Notes: generated by a model not told the origin, from the sequence alone. A DNA stretch of 64,000 bases from Oryza sativa Japonica Group (GCF_034140825.1 NC_089037.1:36051001-36115000), one strand, 5' to 3'. Counted from the first letter of the stretch, positions 10,208 through 22,356 are shown. Program-made: numbers and translations.

Positions 10208-11640
10208 TAGCACTGGTTAGTACAACAATTTAGAATTTCTTGACCATTTTATGCTTTTCTTGCCAATTCTGTTGTGTTTCTGCTTGTTATTTCAAACTTC
10301 CGTTAAAATTCCTCCAGCTCTACTGTCAACTCATGTTCGCCTTGTGTTCTTGTTTATTTTGCACATGTATAAGTAAAAAAACAACATAGGAGGGCTATGT
10401 TTTTTTGTTAGAGTACTATTGTTGCTGACTAGATTTCCTCCTATTCATTACTCATGTACACTGTGGCTTTTCATTGTAGAACTGTTTTCTACATGTTCTT
10501 TCTTTTTTAACAACAAAGGGACTGTCTATCTGTTATCCTTTGTATTGTATAATTATCCTTGGTTCCTTCCAGCCTTCCATATTTAAATCATTTTGAGAAG
10601 AATTTAGGAGCTCATATAATATACTGTATATATATTGGACCATTTTTTCCAGACTGGTTGGAAATAGGGATTATGTGCATAAAAATGTGATGGGCTAAAT
10701 TCAATTTGTATTGGCCAATTGGGCTAAATGGCTTTGAGAGAATGAGGGTTACGGGGTCAAATGACTAAAAAAGGAACAAACTTCAGTTGATGGCTACATT
10801 TCAACTAAATTAACAAACTCTAATTCCCAAGTGTTTTAAGGTCAGGTTATAAATCTAATTCCCAAGTGTTTTAAGGTCCAGTTATAAATTAGTGTTGTAT
10901 GACAACCCATTAGACAAAATTCAAACAGCTATATGAATCTACTTTCTTCTGCTCAGGTTATTTATATTTCAAAACTGAATTTCTCTTGGAAGGTCATGTA
11001 AAGGTTCTGTCCTTTCTTGGAGTCCTCCATTCCAAGGTAAACCATCATAGTGCCCAATCTTTTTAAGTCTTTTATAATTTTAGTAGATAAAAGTCACTTA
11101 AGTGAAAATCAGTGTTTTAGCTGATAAGTTGCTATATGGGCTAGTAAAACTTGTCAGATGTGCAACGATCATTAGTCTGTCGGTAAAGAAGCTGGGAACT
11201 TATTGTTGGTTACTTAATGGAAATTGTGATGGTGAACTGTGTTTTACCCAAATACTTATTAGAAGTAGTGAGTGAAGCTTTGTTATGTGAATTTTGCTGA
11301 TACATCTAGAAAATGATATTGTGCCCAAGTTCTTATACATCATTTTCACCCTTAACTTGTGATTCCATAGGTGCGTTGGGAAGTGCTCGGAAGCTTCAGA
11401 GTTCAGGCTCCTACTACTCAGCTAGGGATATAAGTTGAACCATCACTTTCAGTCAAGAATCAAGACAAGTGTAGCTGTGCTGCCATTTGATGTTTGCTTC
11501 CCTCCCTCCGATGTGCAGTTGGTGGACAACTTTAAGAGCAGAAGAAGATCTACTCTTGTTTTGGAGAAACTTGTGATCAGTAGCAGCTGTTAAACCATAA
11601 TACCATTGTAAGTTATTACCATCTTACCATCTTTTTTTTT
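10208..11640 (+). other. Probable spliced 3'-UTR region of the Toc159-family gene
   Basis: No coding sequence follows the stop at 10207. A plausible acceptor (TTCCATAG) at about 11370 is followed by some 200 bases of less A+T-rich, exon-like sequence ending near 11590. This would fit a 3'-UTR intron of roughly 1.1 kb. It is inference from base texture and one splice motif only. Confidence 0.3.
10819..10888 (+). repeat. Two-copy 35-bp tandem duplication
   Basis: TCTAATTCCCAAGTGTTTTA begins at 10819 and again at 10854. The two 35-base units differ by about two bases. Confidence 0.85.
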
Positions 11641-13124
11641 CTCTGTGTTGCCCCTTTCGATGAAGCAACTAAAGTTCGACAAATACAAGAAATCTAGATG
11701 TTGGGTAAAACAAGGGCCATCATATTGTGCTATGTCAATGGTTGGTAAACTTTTTGAACTACTATGCTTATGCCCTTTGTGCTGGACATCTGATAAGCAT
11801 GACACCTGAGAAATTATAGTTTCTGTTAGTTGTTGCCTTGTGTTAGACAATATATATGTTGTCCTGATCTACACACTGAAATCAAAGCCTATCACATCGG
11901 TTGTGCCCTTTTTTTGTTTGGTAATATCAATGACAATTTCTTTGTGGATATCCGAAGATAAGATAAGGTGCTGGGGAAAGAGAGCAAGAGGATTGGCCCA
12001 CTCGGTGTTGGTTTATCCTTTGCAAGTGGGAGGGGTTTTCTTTCATTTCTTGTCTTTTAGAATAGGATTCTCAAGTGATTAGTTTATACAAAAGGAGAAT
12101 CGAATTCAAAGTCTTGCCTTCTCTCTCTTTTCTTTCTTTGAAGTGGGGGCTTATAACAAACATATATGATATCATCAGATTTTATTAGGGTTGCAAATTA
12201 TGTTCGAAAATATGAATTCCTGTGTTTCTGGACTTGCATAAGCGAAATTATTGCTTCCATATCAAAAGAAACGACACATAAAAGAAACATTTGCACAATT
12301 AGCATATCAGAATGTCCTTCAGAGCAGGATACATGCTTCCTGACATGTAACAGCCATCCCAGATCACAAGAAATGAAAACGAAAAATGGATAATTTGGTT
12401 GAGAAAGTATTCACAAGGACCGTCTGTTACGTGTAATACTGAATATAGCAGATATAGTTTTTTAGACGCAAGATTCGGTCTTCCACTGAATGAAAAGCAG
12501 AACTTGTGATAAACAGCCTGTCACTAACCCAAGTTCCCATCTTATTTGCATGAAAACATGAACATGAAAAGAACATGTTCTCATGATGAGTATTCATGGC
12601 TGAGGGTTCCAACAGCCATCAGCTTCCCAGATCAAAGGACAAAACAGAAAGATAATAATTTCATAGTTAGAAAGCTCACCAACCACATAGTATCATCAGA
12701 GTTTTTCTGCATAGGTAATCTGAACAAGAACAACAGGCAACAAAGTGGGACATGGAGTAGGTTTTCTCATAACTTTGCACAAGACTCTACTAGTCCATAC
12801 TTTCTTGAGTTCATGTTCATGGCTAAAAGGTTTTAAGCTCCAGCACCACATGAACATCTCAATATCTCATCTTGCCAAGAAAAACACGAACTACATACCT
12901 CCTTGTTTTCCTTTTAGATTACACCCACCCATCATCACTACCTAGTTAGTCCTTCATGCATGAGTTCATGTTCATGGCCTCATACTCCCATCATTCATAA
13001 TTTTACAAGACTTACTCAATTTCCCCCCGTTTTCGGTTCAGTTTCTTGCAGATCTGACCAATCAAGACATGGCCATGCAGCATGCCCATGCATGTTTCTT
13101 TAGTTCAGATCTACCTTTTCTTTT
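11641..13124. other. Intergenic, no gene recognised
   Basis: Moderately A+T-rich sequence with only short unconvincing frames. The last few hundred bases may contain the 3' UTR of the small minus-strand gene that ends at 13125. Confidence 0.45.
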
Positions 13125-13352
13125 TTATGTGTGACCCCAGGGAGCCAAGAACATGACTCTCCTTATGGGGTCCTCCGCGGCCGAGCCCCGGCAGTCGTCG
13201 CCGCCGTGGCTCGGGCCGCGGCTGACGGCGGAGGCGGCCGGCCTCGCCGCGCCGGCGGTGCCATAGGCCCGCCGGAGCTTGTCACGGAGGGCCTGTTTGA
13301 CCTCGTGAGCCCAAGAACCTGAACCTTCCCCGGTAAAGTGAGGAGGCTTCAT
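13125..13352 (-). CDS. Small basic protein, 75 aa; C-terminus resembles wound-induced (DUF3774-like) proteins
   Basis: A GC-rich frame runs from ATG 13352 to a stop at 13125, preceded on the minus strand by a TATA box at 13485-13476 and a leader of about 100 bases. It begins MKPPHFTGEGSGSWAHEVKQ, has a basic helix-like stretch (ALRDKLRRAY), a low-complexity middle and the end IRRVMFLAPWGHT. That tail recalls the VMYLSCWGPN ending of plant wound-induced proteins, but the N-terminus differs, so the family is only a suggestion. An upstream in-frame ATG at 13385 would add MPLGFFFFCLA; I prefer 13352 because its context (TCGCCATGA) is better. No introns are needed. GC content far above the flanks supports a real grass gene. 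Confidence 0.6.
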   Translation of the reverse strand: MKPPHFTGEGSGSWAHEVKQALRDKLRRAYGTAGAARPAASAVSRGPSHGGDDCRGSAAEDPIRRVMFLAPWGHT

Positions 13353-13475
13353 GGCGAGACAGAAGAAAAAAAATCCTAATGGCAACTCACAGAGAGCTAG
13401 AGGTAGACGAAGGCAGGTGAGGTGGTGGTAGTAGTTGTAGAAGAGATTTCATTCACAGGCTTAGCGGAGGGGGGC

Positions 13476-13485
13476 TATTTATAGG
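13476..13485 (-). promoter_or_regulatory. TATA box of the small minus-strand gene
   Basis: CTATAAATAG, near-palindromic, about 125 bases upstream of the ATG at 13352 and followed by a CT-rich leader typical of rice 5' ends. Confidence 0.65.
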
Positions 13486-14730
13486 CGAAATGGGAGGGTG
13501 CAAAGGGGAATTCCACTAGCAAAAACAAAAGGTTTGGTGGCTTGGTGTGGTGCTCACGGAATCGGGTTCCTTCTATGGCAGATAGATGCAAATTCCAATT
13601 CCCAACCCGATTAGTAGTAGACATGATAATTATCGTTTGGTTGTGGCTTTGGTGGCGTTGTGATGTTGATGGAAATCGTTAATCAGGGTTCCAGTTGGTA
13701 TTGTGATGTTTGTTTAAAACTGTTGTCGTCAAATTGCTTTTTGATAAGCAGCTGTATAGAAAAGTGCGAGTGGATATTTTTTTAGTGAGTGCTAATACAT
13801 AGCTACTGTATGATCTGCTTTTGTACCTCTTCGCTCTTCCTTATGATCTGCTGTTCTTGTTCCTTTTGGTTTGCTGTTCTTGTTCAGTATTGTATAACCA
13901 CAAACCATTTCTCTGACGAATCTTCTAATTTAGAGAGGTCTGTGTGTTGAGTGTGGGGTTAGCTATACAAGCAAAACTAGATGACACCTCATAAGTTGAT
14001 GGGGGGAAATTGTATGAAGCATGCAGAAAATTGTATAAAGCAAAATCCAACAGTTTGAGTAAATAACTAGAGTATGATAGACAAGAATAAATAGAAACAT
14101 TAGTCGAGTTTCTCGATGACGTGGCCTCACATATATTTGTGGGTTGCAAACTTGCAATTGTATGGAAGGAAAATATTGGTATTAGTATAGAAGATGATTA
14201 CAATTAATTATGCAGCATAGTTGTGAGCTTGATGGTAGAGACTGAGGATGTAATACATTTTCATTATCTAAAAACTTAATTATGCAACACTCAATACTTT
14301 AATTGTGAAATTGAAGACTTAATTATTATTTTCCAATTAATACTAAATGAACTGTGCGTTGCATACCGAGATGTAATAAATCGTTGAACGAGGCTTATGT
14401 CAGAATTGGTGTGTGGTCGCCTTCCTAGAGAAAATGACATTAAGCAGACAGAGAGTATCCAACAATAAGAACCACTATTACAGAGATGTTGATGGTGATT
14501 CAAAATGTTGGAGATATGACCAAAAAAGTGACAGTTGTATAGTAGCCCAGTAAAAACTTGTTAGTAAAAATGTTACTGCGAAAATCGCCTTTAAATAGGT
14601 ATATTATGGTTGAAATCCCTAACTATCCTCTGAGCCCATAACAAAATGAAAGAATTCTGATTTATCTGTGGAAGATAAATCGATTAAATTTAAATTCCTC
14701 TGCCTAATACCAGATAAGTTTGAAGTTTCC
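13486..14730. other. Intergenic, nothing recognised
   Basis: Promoter-side sequence of the small gene, then A+T-rich sequence without supported frames, RNA genes or repeat boundaries. Confidence 0.45.
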
Positions 14731-14732
14731 AA

Positions 14733-15476
14733 TGCGTTCGTTTGTGTGAGATAGGGTGAGAAAACACCTTATTTTCCGCGCGCACGCTTCCCAAATTACT
14801 AAACGGTATTTTTTTGCAAAAATTTTCTATAGGAAAGTTGCTTAAAAAATCATATTAATCTATTTTTGAAATTTAAAATAGTTTATACTCAATTAATTAT
14901 GCGATAATGGCTCACCTCGTTTTACGTATCTTTCCAATCCTCTCAATCCCCTAACCCTCAAACTCACCCTAAGTACATCGTTGCGTAACCTTAATATTCC
15001 GCGCCTCCATAACTGTAATTCCAATACTCCAATCGTTTACCCTCAGCTTATAAACTGCAACCAAAACTTTTAACTTTAAATTTTAATTTTGAGATATTTT
15101 TTCACTATAGTTTATTTTTTAGTATTTGTTTTTAAATTTCTAAAAGCATATATATAGGTTTTGTATCTAAATTATATGCTTTCATTGATGATAAATTGAT
15201 TTATAATTAGCAAAACGAAACGATGACAGTAGCTTAGTGAAGTTATAGAGAAGAGAGTAATAGAGAAGATTGCGATAAGATATTAACGTATAATTAATTA
15301 AATATTAATTTTTTAAACTTAAAATGGACTAATATATTTTTTTAGAGAAAGTATTTTTTAAAGAAAAATAAACCGTTTAGCAGTGTGCGTGTGAAAAAGG
15401 ATGTCTCTTCTCTTTTATTCAACTCTTTTTTGCCGGAATCTTCTGTTCAGCTCTCAAAAGCAGTTTTAAACAAACA
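14733..15476. mobile_element. Inverted-repeat (MITE-like) element, about 0.7 kb
   Basis: The left arm GCGCACGCTTCCCAAATTAC then TAAACGGT (from about 14780) is inverted at AAACCGTTTAGCAGTGTGCG (from about 15370). The adjoining AATTAATTATGCGATAATGG and its inverse near 15280-15300 extend the fold-back. The outer ends (CGTTCGTTTG and CAAACAGG) are imperfect, so boundaries are approximate. The core around 15050-15200 resembles the AT-rich MITE cores at 61.3 and 61.7 kb in inverted orientation. This is a common rice repeat type; I cannot name its superfamily safely. Confidence 0.55.
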
Positions 15477-15894
15477 GGTCATGGGTGCATGATAGATGCT
15501 TGTCGATCAAACAGCTGGATCTGGGTTGAAAAGGGGATTGATTGGGTCATGGTGTATCATCAACTCAACCGTATTGCACTTGGGCGTTTGGGTTGGCTTG
15601 TCGTGGCGTTGAGAGGGCGAACAATTGGGGTGTGTGTGTGTGGGCTTCAGGATTAGGAGGGGAGCGATTAATTGGCGGGCAATTATTGACTTGTGTTCTG
15701 GGTGTCCACCATGCAGGTGGCCAGCTGGCTATCATCCACTGCCCTGTACTAGACTCTAGTACCGGCTGATGGTAGGGCAGCCCTAAGGACACCCATAATG
15801 ATTATTTATAGGCTTTTTACAAGAGATCCATGTCAGCATATCTTTCTACTTGAAAGAGATTAAATGAAGAGAGAGAGCAAAGTTATCTACTAAC

Positions 15895-16119
15895 TATAAA
15901 ACTCAGGTGTATGCAGGAAAGCGTCACGGTGGACGCAGGGTTTCGTGTTGATTCACTATATGCAAAAACGCGCTGAGTTTACAGATATATATGCGTGCAG
16001 ATGTGTTGGTTCGGTGATCCTAATTACAAGGGATTAGAGTCCTATCCTCTATCTATCCGAACCAACATGCATCCGTGCATATCCATACAGAGAATGATAA
16101 GATATGATAAGATCTAACA
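15895..16119 (-). repeat. 3' LTR of the copia element
   Basis: Begins TGTTAGATCTTATC on the minus strand at 16119 and ends GAGTTTTATA at 15895. It is identical by eye to 20455-20679. Confidence 0.93.
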
Positions 16120-19100
16120 CTCCTCCTCAATCTTAACTCTTTCTAGGTTAAGATTGTTCTTGAACATCTCCATTTGTCTCACTGGTATAGCTTTTGTAAA
16201 ACCATCTGCAACCTGATCTTTAGTAGATATATATGCAATTTCAAGCAACTTTCTAGCTACCCTTTCTCTCACAAAATGAAAGTCAACTTCTATATGCTTT
16301 GTACGAGCATGAAAGATTGGATTAGCAGAAAGATACTTAGCTCCAAGATTATCACACCATAGCTTGGCTGCTCGAGGCGATTCTACTCCTAGTTCTTGCA
16401 ACAAAGTCTGTACCCACATAATTTCTGCTGTTGCATTAGCCAGAGCTTTATACTCAGCTTCAATACTAGACCTTGATACTGTAGCTTGTTTTCTAGCACT
16501 CCATGATACAAGATTTGGGCCTAAAAACACTGCAAAACCTCCTGTTGATCTTCTGTCATCTGGAGATCCTGCCCAATCTGCATCTGAAAAACCACTAACA
16601 AGCAGAGAGGGATTCCTACAGAACTTAAGACCTGTATCAACTGTATATTTAACATATCTTAATATCCTTTTTACAGCTGCCCAATGAGTTGTAGTTGGAG
16701 CATGTAAGAACTGACACACCTTATTTATCGAAAAAGAAATGTCTGGTCTTGTCAAAGTTAAATACTGTAAAGCACCAACTACACTCCTATACTGAGTAGA
16801 ATCCTGAGGTCCAAGCAATGTTCCCTCATTTACTGATAGTTTTTCTGAGGTTGACAGAGGTGTACTGACCGGTTTACACTCATACATACCAACCCGTCGT
16901 AGAAGATCTGATGCATACTTCTCTTGACTAAGCATGAGACCATCCTTCACTTTATGGACCTCGATTCCCAAGAAGTAGTGCAGATCACCAAGGTCCTTAA
17001 GAGCAAAGTCCTTGCTTAGTTCCTGCAGAAGTGTTGAAGTTGCATCTGGTACAGAACTGGCCACAATAATATCATCAACATATATCAGAAGAAATATAGA
17101 AACCTGTCCTTTCTTATAGAAGAACAGTGATGTGTCTGCCTTTGAAGGTACAAAGCCTAACTCACTTAACTTAGTACTTAACCTGGAGTACCAAGCTCGA
17201 GGCGCCTGTTTAAGTCCATAAAGAGCTTTATCTAATTTACAGACATAGTTAGGCATAGACTTCTTTTCATACCCTGGTGGTTGCTTCATATAGACCTCTT
17301 CTTCTAGGACTCCATGTAGGAAGGCATTTTTAACATCCAATTGTCTAAGACTCCAACCTCTAGAGACAGCAAGAGACAAAACTATTCTGATAGTAGCAGC
17401 TTTAACAACCGGACTAAAAGTATCTTCATAATCAATGCCATACCTTTGCTTGAATCCTTTTGCAACCAACCGTGCTTTATACCTGTCTAGACTGCCATCT
17501 GCTTTCCTTTTGACCTTATACACCCATTTACAATCTATGACATTTCTTCCTTTCTGAGGAGGAACCAAATGCCATGTCTTGTTTTCTATCAGTGCCATGT
17601 ATTCAGCATCCATGGCCTCCTTCCAGTGTTTATTATTCACTGCTTCTTCCAGACTCTGTGGTTCACCAGAAGAAGTAAAATTTAGCCATTTAACAGTTCC
17701 ATCAGTATATACCTTTTCTTTCCTGATCCCGCTTTGGAGACGTGTTTTTGGTCTGATCGGTGCAACAGCTGCTTCTGGCATGGCCTGATCAGTTTGATCA
17801 GACTGATCAGTAGTCACATCATCATGCACGCCAGCCGATGATGCAACAGATGGCGATGTGGACGACGCTGTTTGTGGGGACGCCTGCACCAGGTGCTCCT
17901 CCTGGATTGGATTGCCATGCTGCTCAGCTGCCGACGCCATCGCATCATCTGTCACAGGCGAAGAGTGCTCCGGCGACGCATCATATGCCACACCATGCAC
18001 GTCGTCCTGTGCACCACCATTTGCTGCTGCTGCTGCATTTTCATCTGCTGCTGCTGCTGCATTTTCTTCACCGTTTGCTACAATTTCTTCACCGATTTCT
18101 GCATTTTCTTCACCAAACTGATCAGTAACATTAGGCGGATAATTAAGCACATGGTTATTCTGTTCTCCCCCTAATGAAGAAAGATGCGGAACCAAGGATG
18201 GTGGAAGGAGAGATATTTCCGCTCTAAGGCGTGCGCCGGCATTTGAGTGGAGTTCGGAGAAAGGAAAAATGCTTTCATCAAAGGTTACATCCCTGGAGAC
18301 ATAGACTCTGCCTGTGGCAATTTCTAGACACTTGAACCCTTTATGTAGGTTACTATAGCCTAGAAAAACACATCTCTTGGAACGGAAAGCTAATTTGTGT
18401 TTATTGTAAGGCCGAAGGTTGGGCCAAACAGCACACCCGAATATTCTCAATGCTGTATAGTTTGGTTTTTCCTTGAACAATTGTTCTAAAGGACATGCAA
18501 AGTTGATAACCTTGCTAGGAGTGCGGTTAATAAGGTATGCCGCAGCAAGAACGGCTTCGTCCCAAAATTTAATTGGCATAGATGCATGTGCTAGTAATGT
18601 GAGTGCAACCTCAATGAGATGTCTATGTTTTCGTTCAGCTGAACCGTTCTGTTGGTGAGCATAAGGACAGGAAACATGATGAGAGATACCTATCTTAGCA
18701 AAGAAGGTGTTGAGTTTTTGATACTCTCCCCCCCAATCTGTTTGAACAGCAAGAATTTTGTGACCAAAAAATCTCTCAACAAGAGTTTGAAACTCCTGAA
18801 ACTTTTGGAATACTTCCGACTTATGCTTAAGAAGGTAAACCCAAGTAAATTTACTATAATCATCAATAAAACTGACATAAAACTTCTTTCCACCAACAGA
18901 AATAGGAGCAGGGCCCCAGACATTAGAAAAAATAAGTTCTAGAGGTTGACTTGACACACTTGAAGACTTAGGATAGGGAAGCTGATGACTCTTGCCCTTT
19001 TGACAGGCATCACAAATTGAGTCTTTATTTGCTACGGTAGAACAAGGTAAATTATTCTTGCTAAGAACTCTAGTGACTATGGGCACGGCTGGGTGTCCCA

Positions 19101-19600
19101 AACGACTATGCCATCGGGAGAAGGAAGGAGTTGTGGCGGCATGGACTTGCTTGGCAGGTGATGTAGGAAGGGAGTAGAGGCGACGGCGGCATCTCCCCTT
19201 AAGAATCGTGTTCCTCGTGGCTCGATCCTTTATCAAAAAATAATTGGAATGAACCTCAAGGAAAGCAAAATTATCCATAGCTAAACGATGAGCAGAGATA
19301 AGGTTCTTTTTCGCTTGAGGAACATGTAAAATATTTTTGAGATGTAATTCACGAGTAGGGGTATGAATGACAGAATCACCAATGTGCTTAATTTCCATAC
19401 CTGCACCGCTTGCGGTGTGAATCTTGTCTCCTCCCTTGTACTTCTCCCGAACATCTAACTTGTCGAGTTCGTTGGTGATGTGGTCGGTTGCCCCTGTGTC
19501 GAGGTACCAATTGGTGTCGATGCCATATGCAGCTGCTGCAGCCGCACTCCTTTCATCAGGGACATAGGTCTCATCGTACCTATGCCAACACTCTGCAGCG
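16114..19600 (-). CDS. Copia pol region (protease, integrase, RT, RNase H)
   Basis: Recognisable parts, in order: a CCHC knuckle remnant (KRGHVAAEC), aspartic protease DTGATDH near 19.5 kb, GAG-pre-integrase with HSRLGHP and CDACQKGK near 19.1 kb, the integrase core ([12 protein letters not shown]) near 18.9 kb, reverse transcriptase with LKQAPRAWY and YVDDIIVAS near 17.1 kb, and RNase H with [15 protein letters not shown] and [11 protein letters not shown] near 16.4 kb. This order identifies Ty1/copia and excludes gypsy. Start and end are approximate. Fossil status is given under the whole element. Confidence 0.85.
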
Positions 19601-19699
19601 ACGTGCCCCCTCTTCAGGCACACTTGGCAGATGGGGCGGTCATTACCACCCCGAGTCTGATTTCCTCCAGTGCCGCGCCCACGTCCTGGAGCAGCAGGA

Positions 19700-20429
19700 T
19701 TGCTGCGCCCACGTGTGCCACGGCCGCCGCTGCGACCACGCTGAAAACCACCACGGCCGCGTTCGCCGAAGCATGAGCTTGCCGAAGAGCTTGCCTGTTC
19801 TCAAAGTTAAGAAGCTGAGAGTACACTTCCGCCATTGTGGTCGACTCATTGCGTGCCACAATAGCAGATACAACAGGTTCAAAATCATCATCTAGCCCAT
19901 TCAGAACATAAGCGACTAAATCTTCCTCATCAAGGGGTTTCCCTGAACTAGCGATTTCATCTGCTAGTGCTTTCATCTTGCCACAATACTCAGATATACT
20001 CATGTTACCTTTCTGGGTATTGGTGAGAGTAAGCCGGACGTTGAGCGACCGGGCTTTGGTTTGTGCAGTGAACATGGCGCACACCTGCTGCCATGCCTGC
20101 GCCGCCGTGGATGCCGTCGCCACTTGGGTGAGAATGTCTCTTGACAGCGTGGAGAGAAGGAAGCCTAGGACCTGTTGGTCCGAGGCAAACCACTCCTGGT
20201 AGGCGGGGTTGACGATCTTCTCCGTCGTCTTGTCGCTCGCCGTCTTCTCGATCTCCATGGATGGAGCGGCGGTGGCGCCGGTGATGTGGCCATCAAGACG
20301 GGCGCCGCGTATCGCGGCCAGGACTTGCGCCGACCAGAGCGCATAGTTTCCTTTGGTCAGTTTCTCTGAAACTTGAACGCCAAAGAGAGGATTGGTGGAG
20401 GCAGTGCTTGACGAGGAACCTGCCATCAC
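19700..20429 (-). CDS. Copia gag region
   Basis: The segment resembles the UBN2/Retrotran_gag group of plant copia elements: [20 protein letters not shown] near its start and [20 protein letters not shown] further on. It starts just downstream of the primer-binding site, as gag should. Limits are approximate. Confidence 0.75.
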
Positions 20430-20454
20430 GCCGGACTTTGAGGCTCTGATACCA

Positions 20455-20679
20455 TATAAAACTCAGGTGTATGCAGGAAAGCGTCACGGTGGACGCAGGG
20501 TTTCGTGTTGATTCACTATATGCAAAAACGCGCTGAGTTTACAGATATATATGCGTGCAGATGTGTTGGTTCGGTGATCCTAATTACAAGGGATTAGAGT
20601 CCTATCCTCTATCTATCCGAACCAACATGCATCCGTGCATATCCATACAGAGAATGATAAGATATGATAAGATCTAACA
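20455..20679 (-). repeat. 5' LTR of the copia element
   Basis: Same 225 bases as the 3' LTR. It is followed on the minus strand directly by the tRNA-Met primer-binding site. Confidence 0.93.
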
Positions 20680-20840
20680 CTAACCTGGAAATAGTCTAGA
20701 GAAAAACGAGGCAATCCATTAGAGAGCTATACATACCCATGTAGACATACTATTGAGATGGTTTACTATTAATCTAGTATATTGCTGAGATGTACATGTT
20801 TTATAGAGAGCACTTTACTTTACCATTGTGGGTGCTCTAA

Positions 20841-21663
20841 TGGGTGGCCATCGTTCTCGTGGGCCCCACGGCTGACTAGGATTCCTATTCTTTTTCTCCC
20901 CCGTGTGGGCCCCACCCATCACTCTCACTAGCTCAGGTCATCGTCTGTTTCTGCCTGCCTCGTCGTGAGTGTGAGTGTGAGTGTGAGTGCGAGGTCTCAC
21001 TCTGTCTCTCTGTGTGTGGCCATGTTTTTGTGTTTGGAGGCGTGTAGCCTTCACTGATGATGACGACGATACAAAGCATTCAAACTGTATATTGTGACTT
21101 CTGTAAACAAATCGGTCCTGTTTACTAGAGGCTAAGATCAACCACACAGGAAATCATTATAGTCTGATACTCTAATGATCAAGTGATAACATGATTTAGT
21201 TTGCAAACTGGCGTAGCTCTAGTTAGATTCTAGTGGAACCCAAGTTCAAGTACCAGACTTAAACATATGCTCATATTTACGGCTAATTATTTTTTAAATA
21301 GTAGGCAACTACCCGTCAATAATGAAACACATGTGATAATCTATGTGTCGTCGACTTAATCTCTCAGACATGATTATAGAGATAAAGCATTAAAGCGTGC
21401 ACATGTATATATAAACATTATTGTTCGCACTATGTTTTATGTTTTAATAAAAAAAAACATGATTTAATTTGGGCATGGGTGGCCGAGTAGATCATTTTGA
21501 AATTGGAAACAACAAATCAACAGTTTTGAAATTGGCCAATCTATTGCTATGGCATAGAATATTGGGCCTATTCATATTGAAAGCCCAGCCCAATTATTAC
21601 AAGTTTCATTTACTGCAACACTTATTAAATCACTATATTTGCTAAATTTATTTTTAAAATATA
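20841..21663. other. Intergenic with a GTGAGT microsatellite
   Basis: About 20964-20992 is GTGAGT repeated four to five times. The rest is A+T-rich without supported genes. Confidence 0.5.
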
Positions 21664-21758
21664 CCCCATCCGTCCAAAAAAAACCCAATCCTAACTATAA
21701 ACCTGGACATATGCGTATCCAGGTTCGTAGCTAGGGTTTGTCTTTGTTTAGGACGGAG
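21664..21758. mobile_element. Short Stowaway-like MITE remnant (about 95 bp)
   Basis: TA at 21662-21663 and 21759-21760 flanks CCCCATCCGTCC and GGACGGAG. The interior begins with an A-run and ends with TTTGTTTA, matching the inverted design, but the element is shorter than usual. Confidence 0.5.
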
Positions 21759-22356
21759 TAGTATTTTTTTTATCCCTAATTTATTAATATTGTTACCTCT
21801 GCACGCAATCCGGCCCATTTGTTGAATTGAATACTAGTGTGGCAGAAATATAACATTGAATACATTTTTGATACATTCTCAGTTTTTGTTTTGTATTAGA
21901 AATATTATTATATTTTAGTAATAAATTTGACTAACAAAAAATTACACCGATTTTAATAATTTTGGGGGTCAAGATATCTGTATTGTGGTTAAGGGATACA
22001 AATCAGACTTGGCCACTAGTTAAGGGAGTCAAAGTGACTTACTCCACTGAAGCTCCTCTGCAACAATCCGGCCCATTTGTATGGCAGAAAAGCTAGGCCC
22101 ACTTGAATCTGGTAGATTCCTCCTGGTTGGTTGCTGGGCTCGCCGCCGTCTTCCTCTCCCTCGCCGGAGTATAGTAGTACAAGGCCGATGCAACACTGAC
22201 GTGGCCATCAATTTGATCCCGTCACGTCTCCGCCCTCTTCTCCTCGCTTCTTCTCGCCGCCGCGCCCGCGCGCTGCTGCTCTTCGCTTCTTCTCGGCTTC
22301 CCTCCGATCTGAGAGAGCAAGCATAGCAGGAGATCGGGAGACCTGTGTTGCGCGCC

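Larger units (their letters stand above)
15895..20679 (-). mobile_element. Young Ty1/copia LTR retrotransposon
   Basis: Two 225-bp LTRs bound a 4785-bp element on the minus strand. The target duplication CTAAC is exact at 15890-15894 and 20680-20684. A primer-binding site for initiator tRNA-Met (TGGTATCAGAGCC) follows the 5' LTR at 20454 downward, and a polypurine tract (GATTGAGGAGGAG) abuts the 3' LTR near 16120-16132. Parts in order on the minus strand: gag, protease, integrase, reverse transcriptase, RNase H, the copia order. The LTRs show no difference by eye, so insertion is recent, probably within about 0.2 million years at the usual rice LTR rate. Ends look whole; the coding part has about one break. 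Confidence 0.95.
15787..20837. mobile_element. Tourist-like MITE, split by a copia insertion
   Basis: The left end GGACACCCATAATGAT at 15787 pairs with the inverted right end ACCATTGTGGGTGCTC at 20837 (about 12 of 16 positions). TAA flanks both sides (15784-15786 and 20838-20840), the three-base target duplication of PIF/Harbinger-type (Tourist) elements. Without the copia element at 15895-20679 and its extra target copy, it would be about 256 bp. It must be older than the copia element it contains. Confidence 0.65.

Noticed and set aside
15542-15792. 75-codon frames on both strands near 15.6 kb
   Set aside because: No recognisable domain, promoter or splice context; open frames on both strands over the same bases suggest chance.
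17838-18174. Plus-strand open frames across the copia element
   Set aside because: They are complements of an alanine/glutamate-rich linker in pol on the minus strand.
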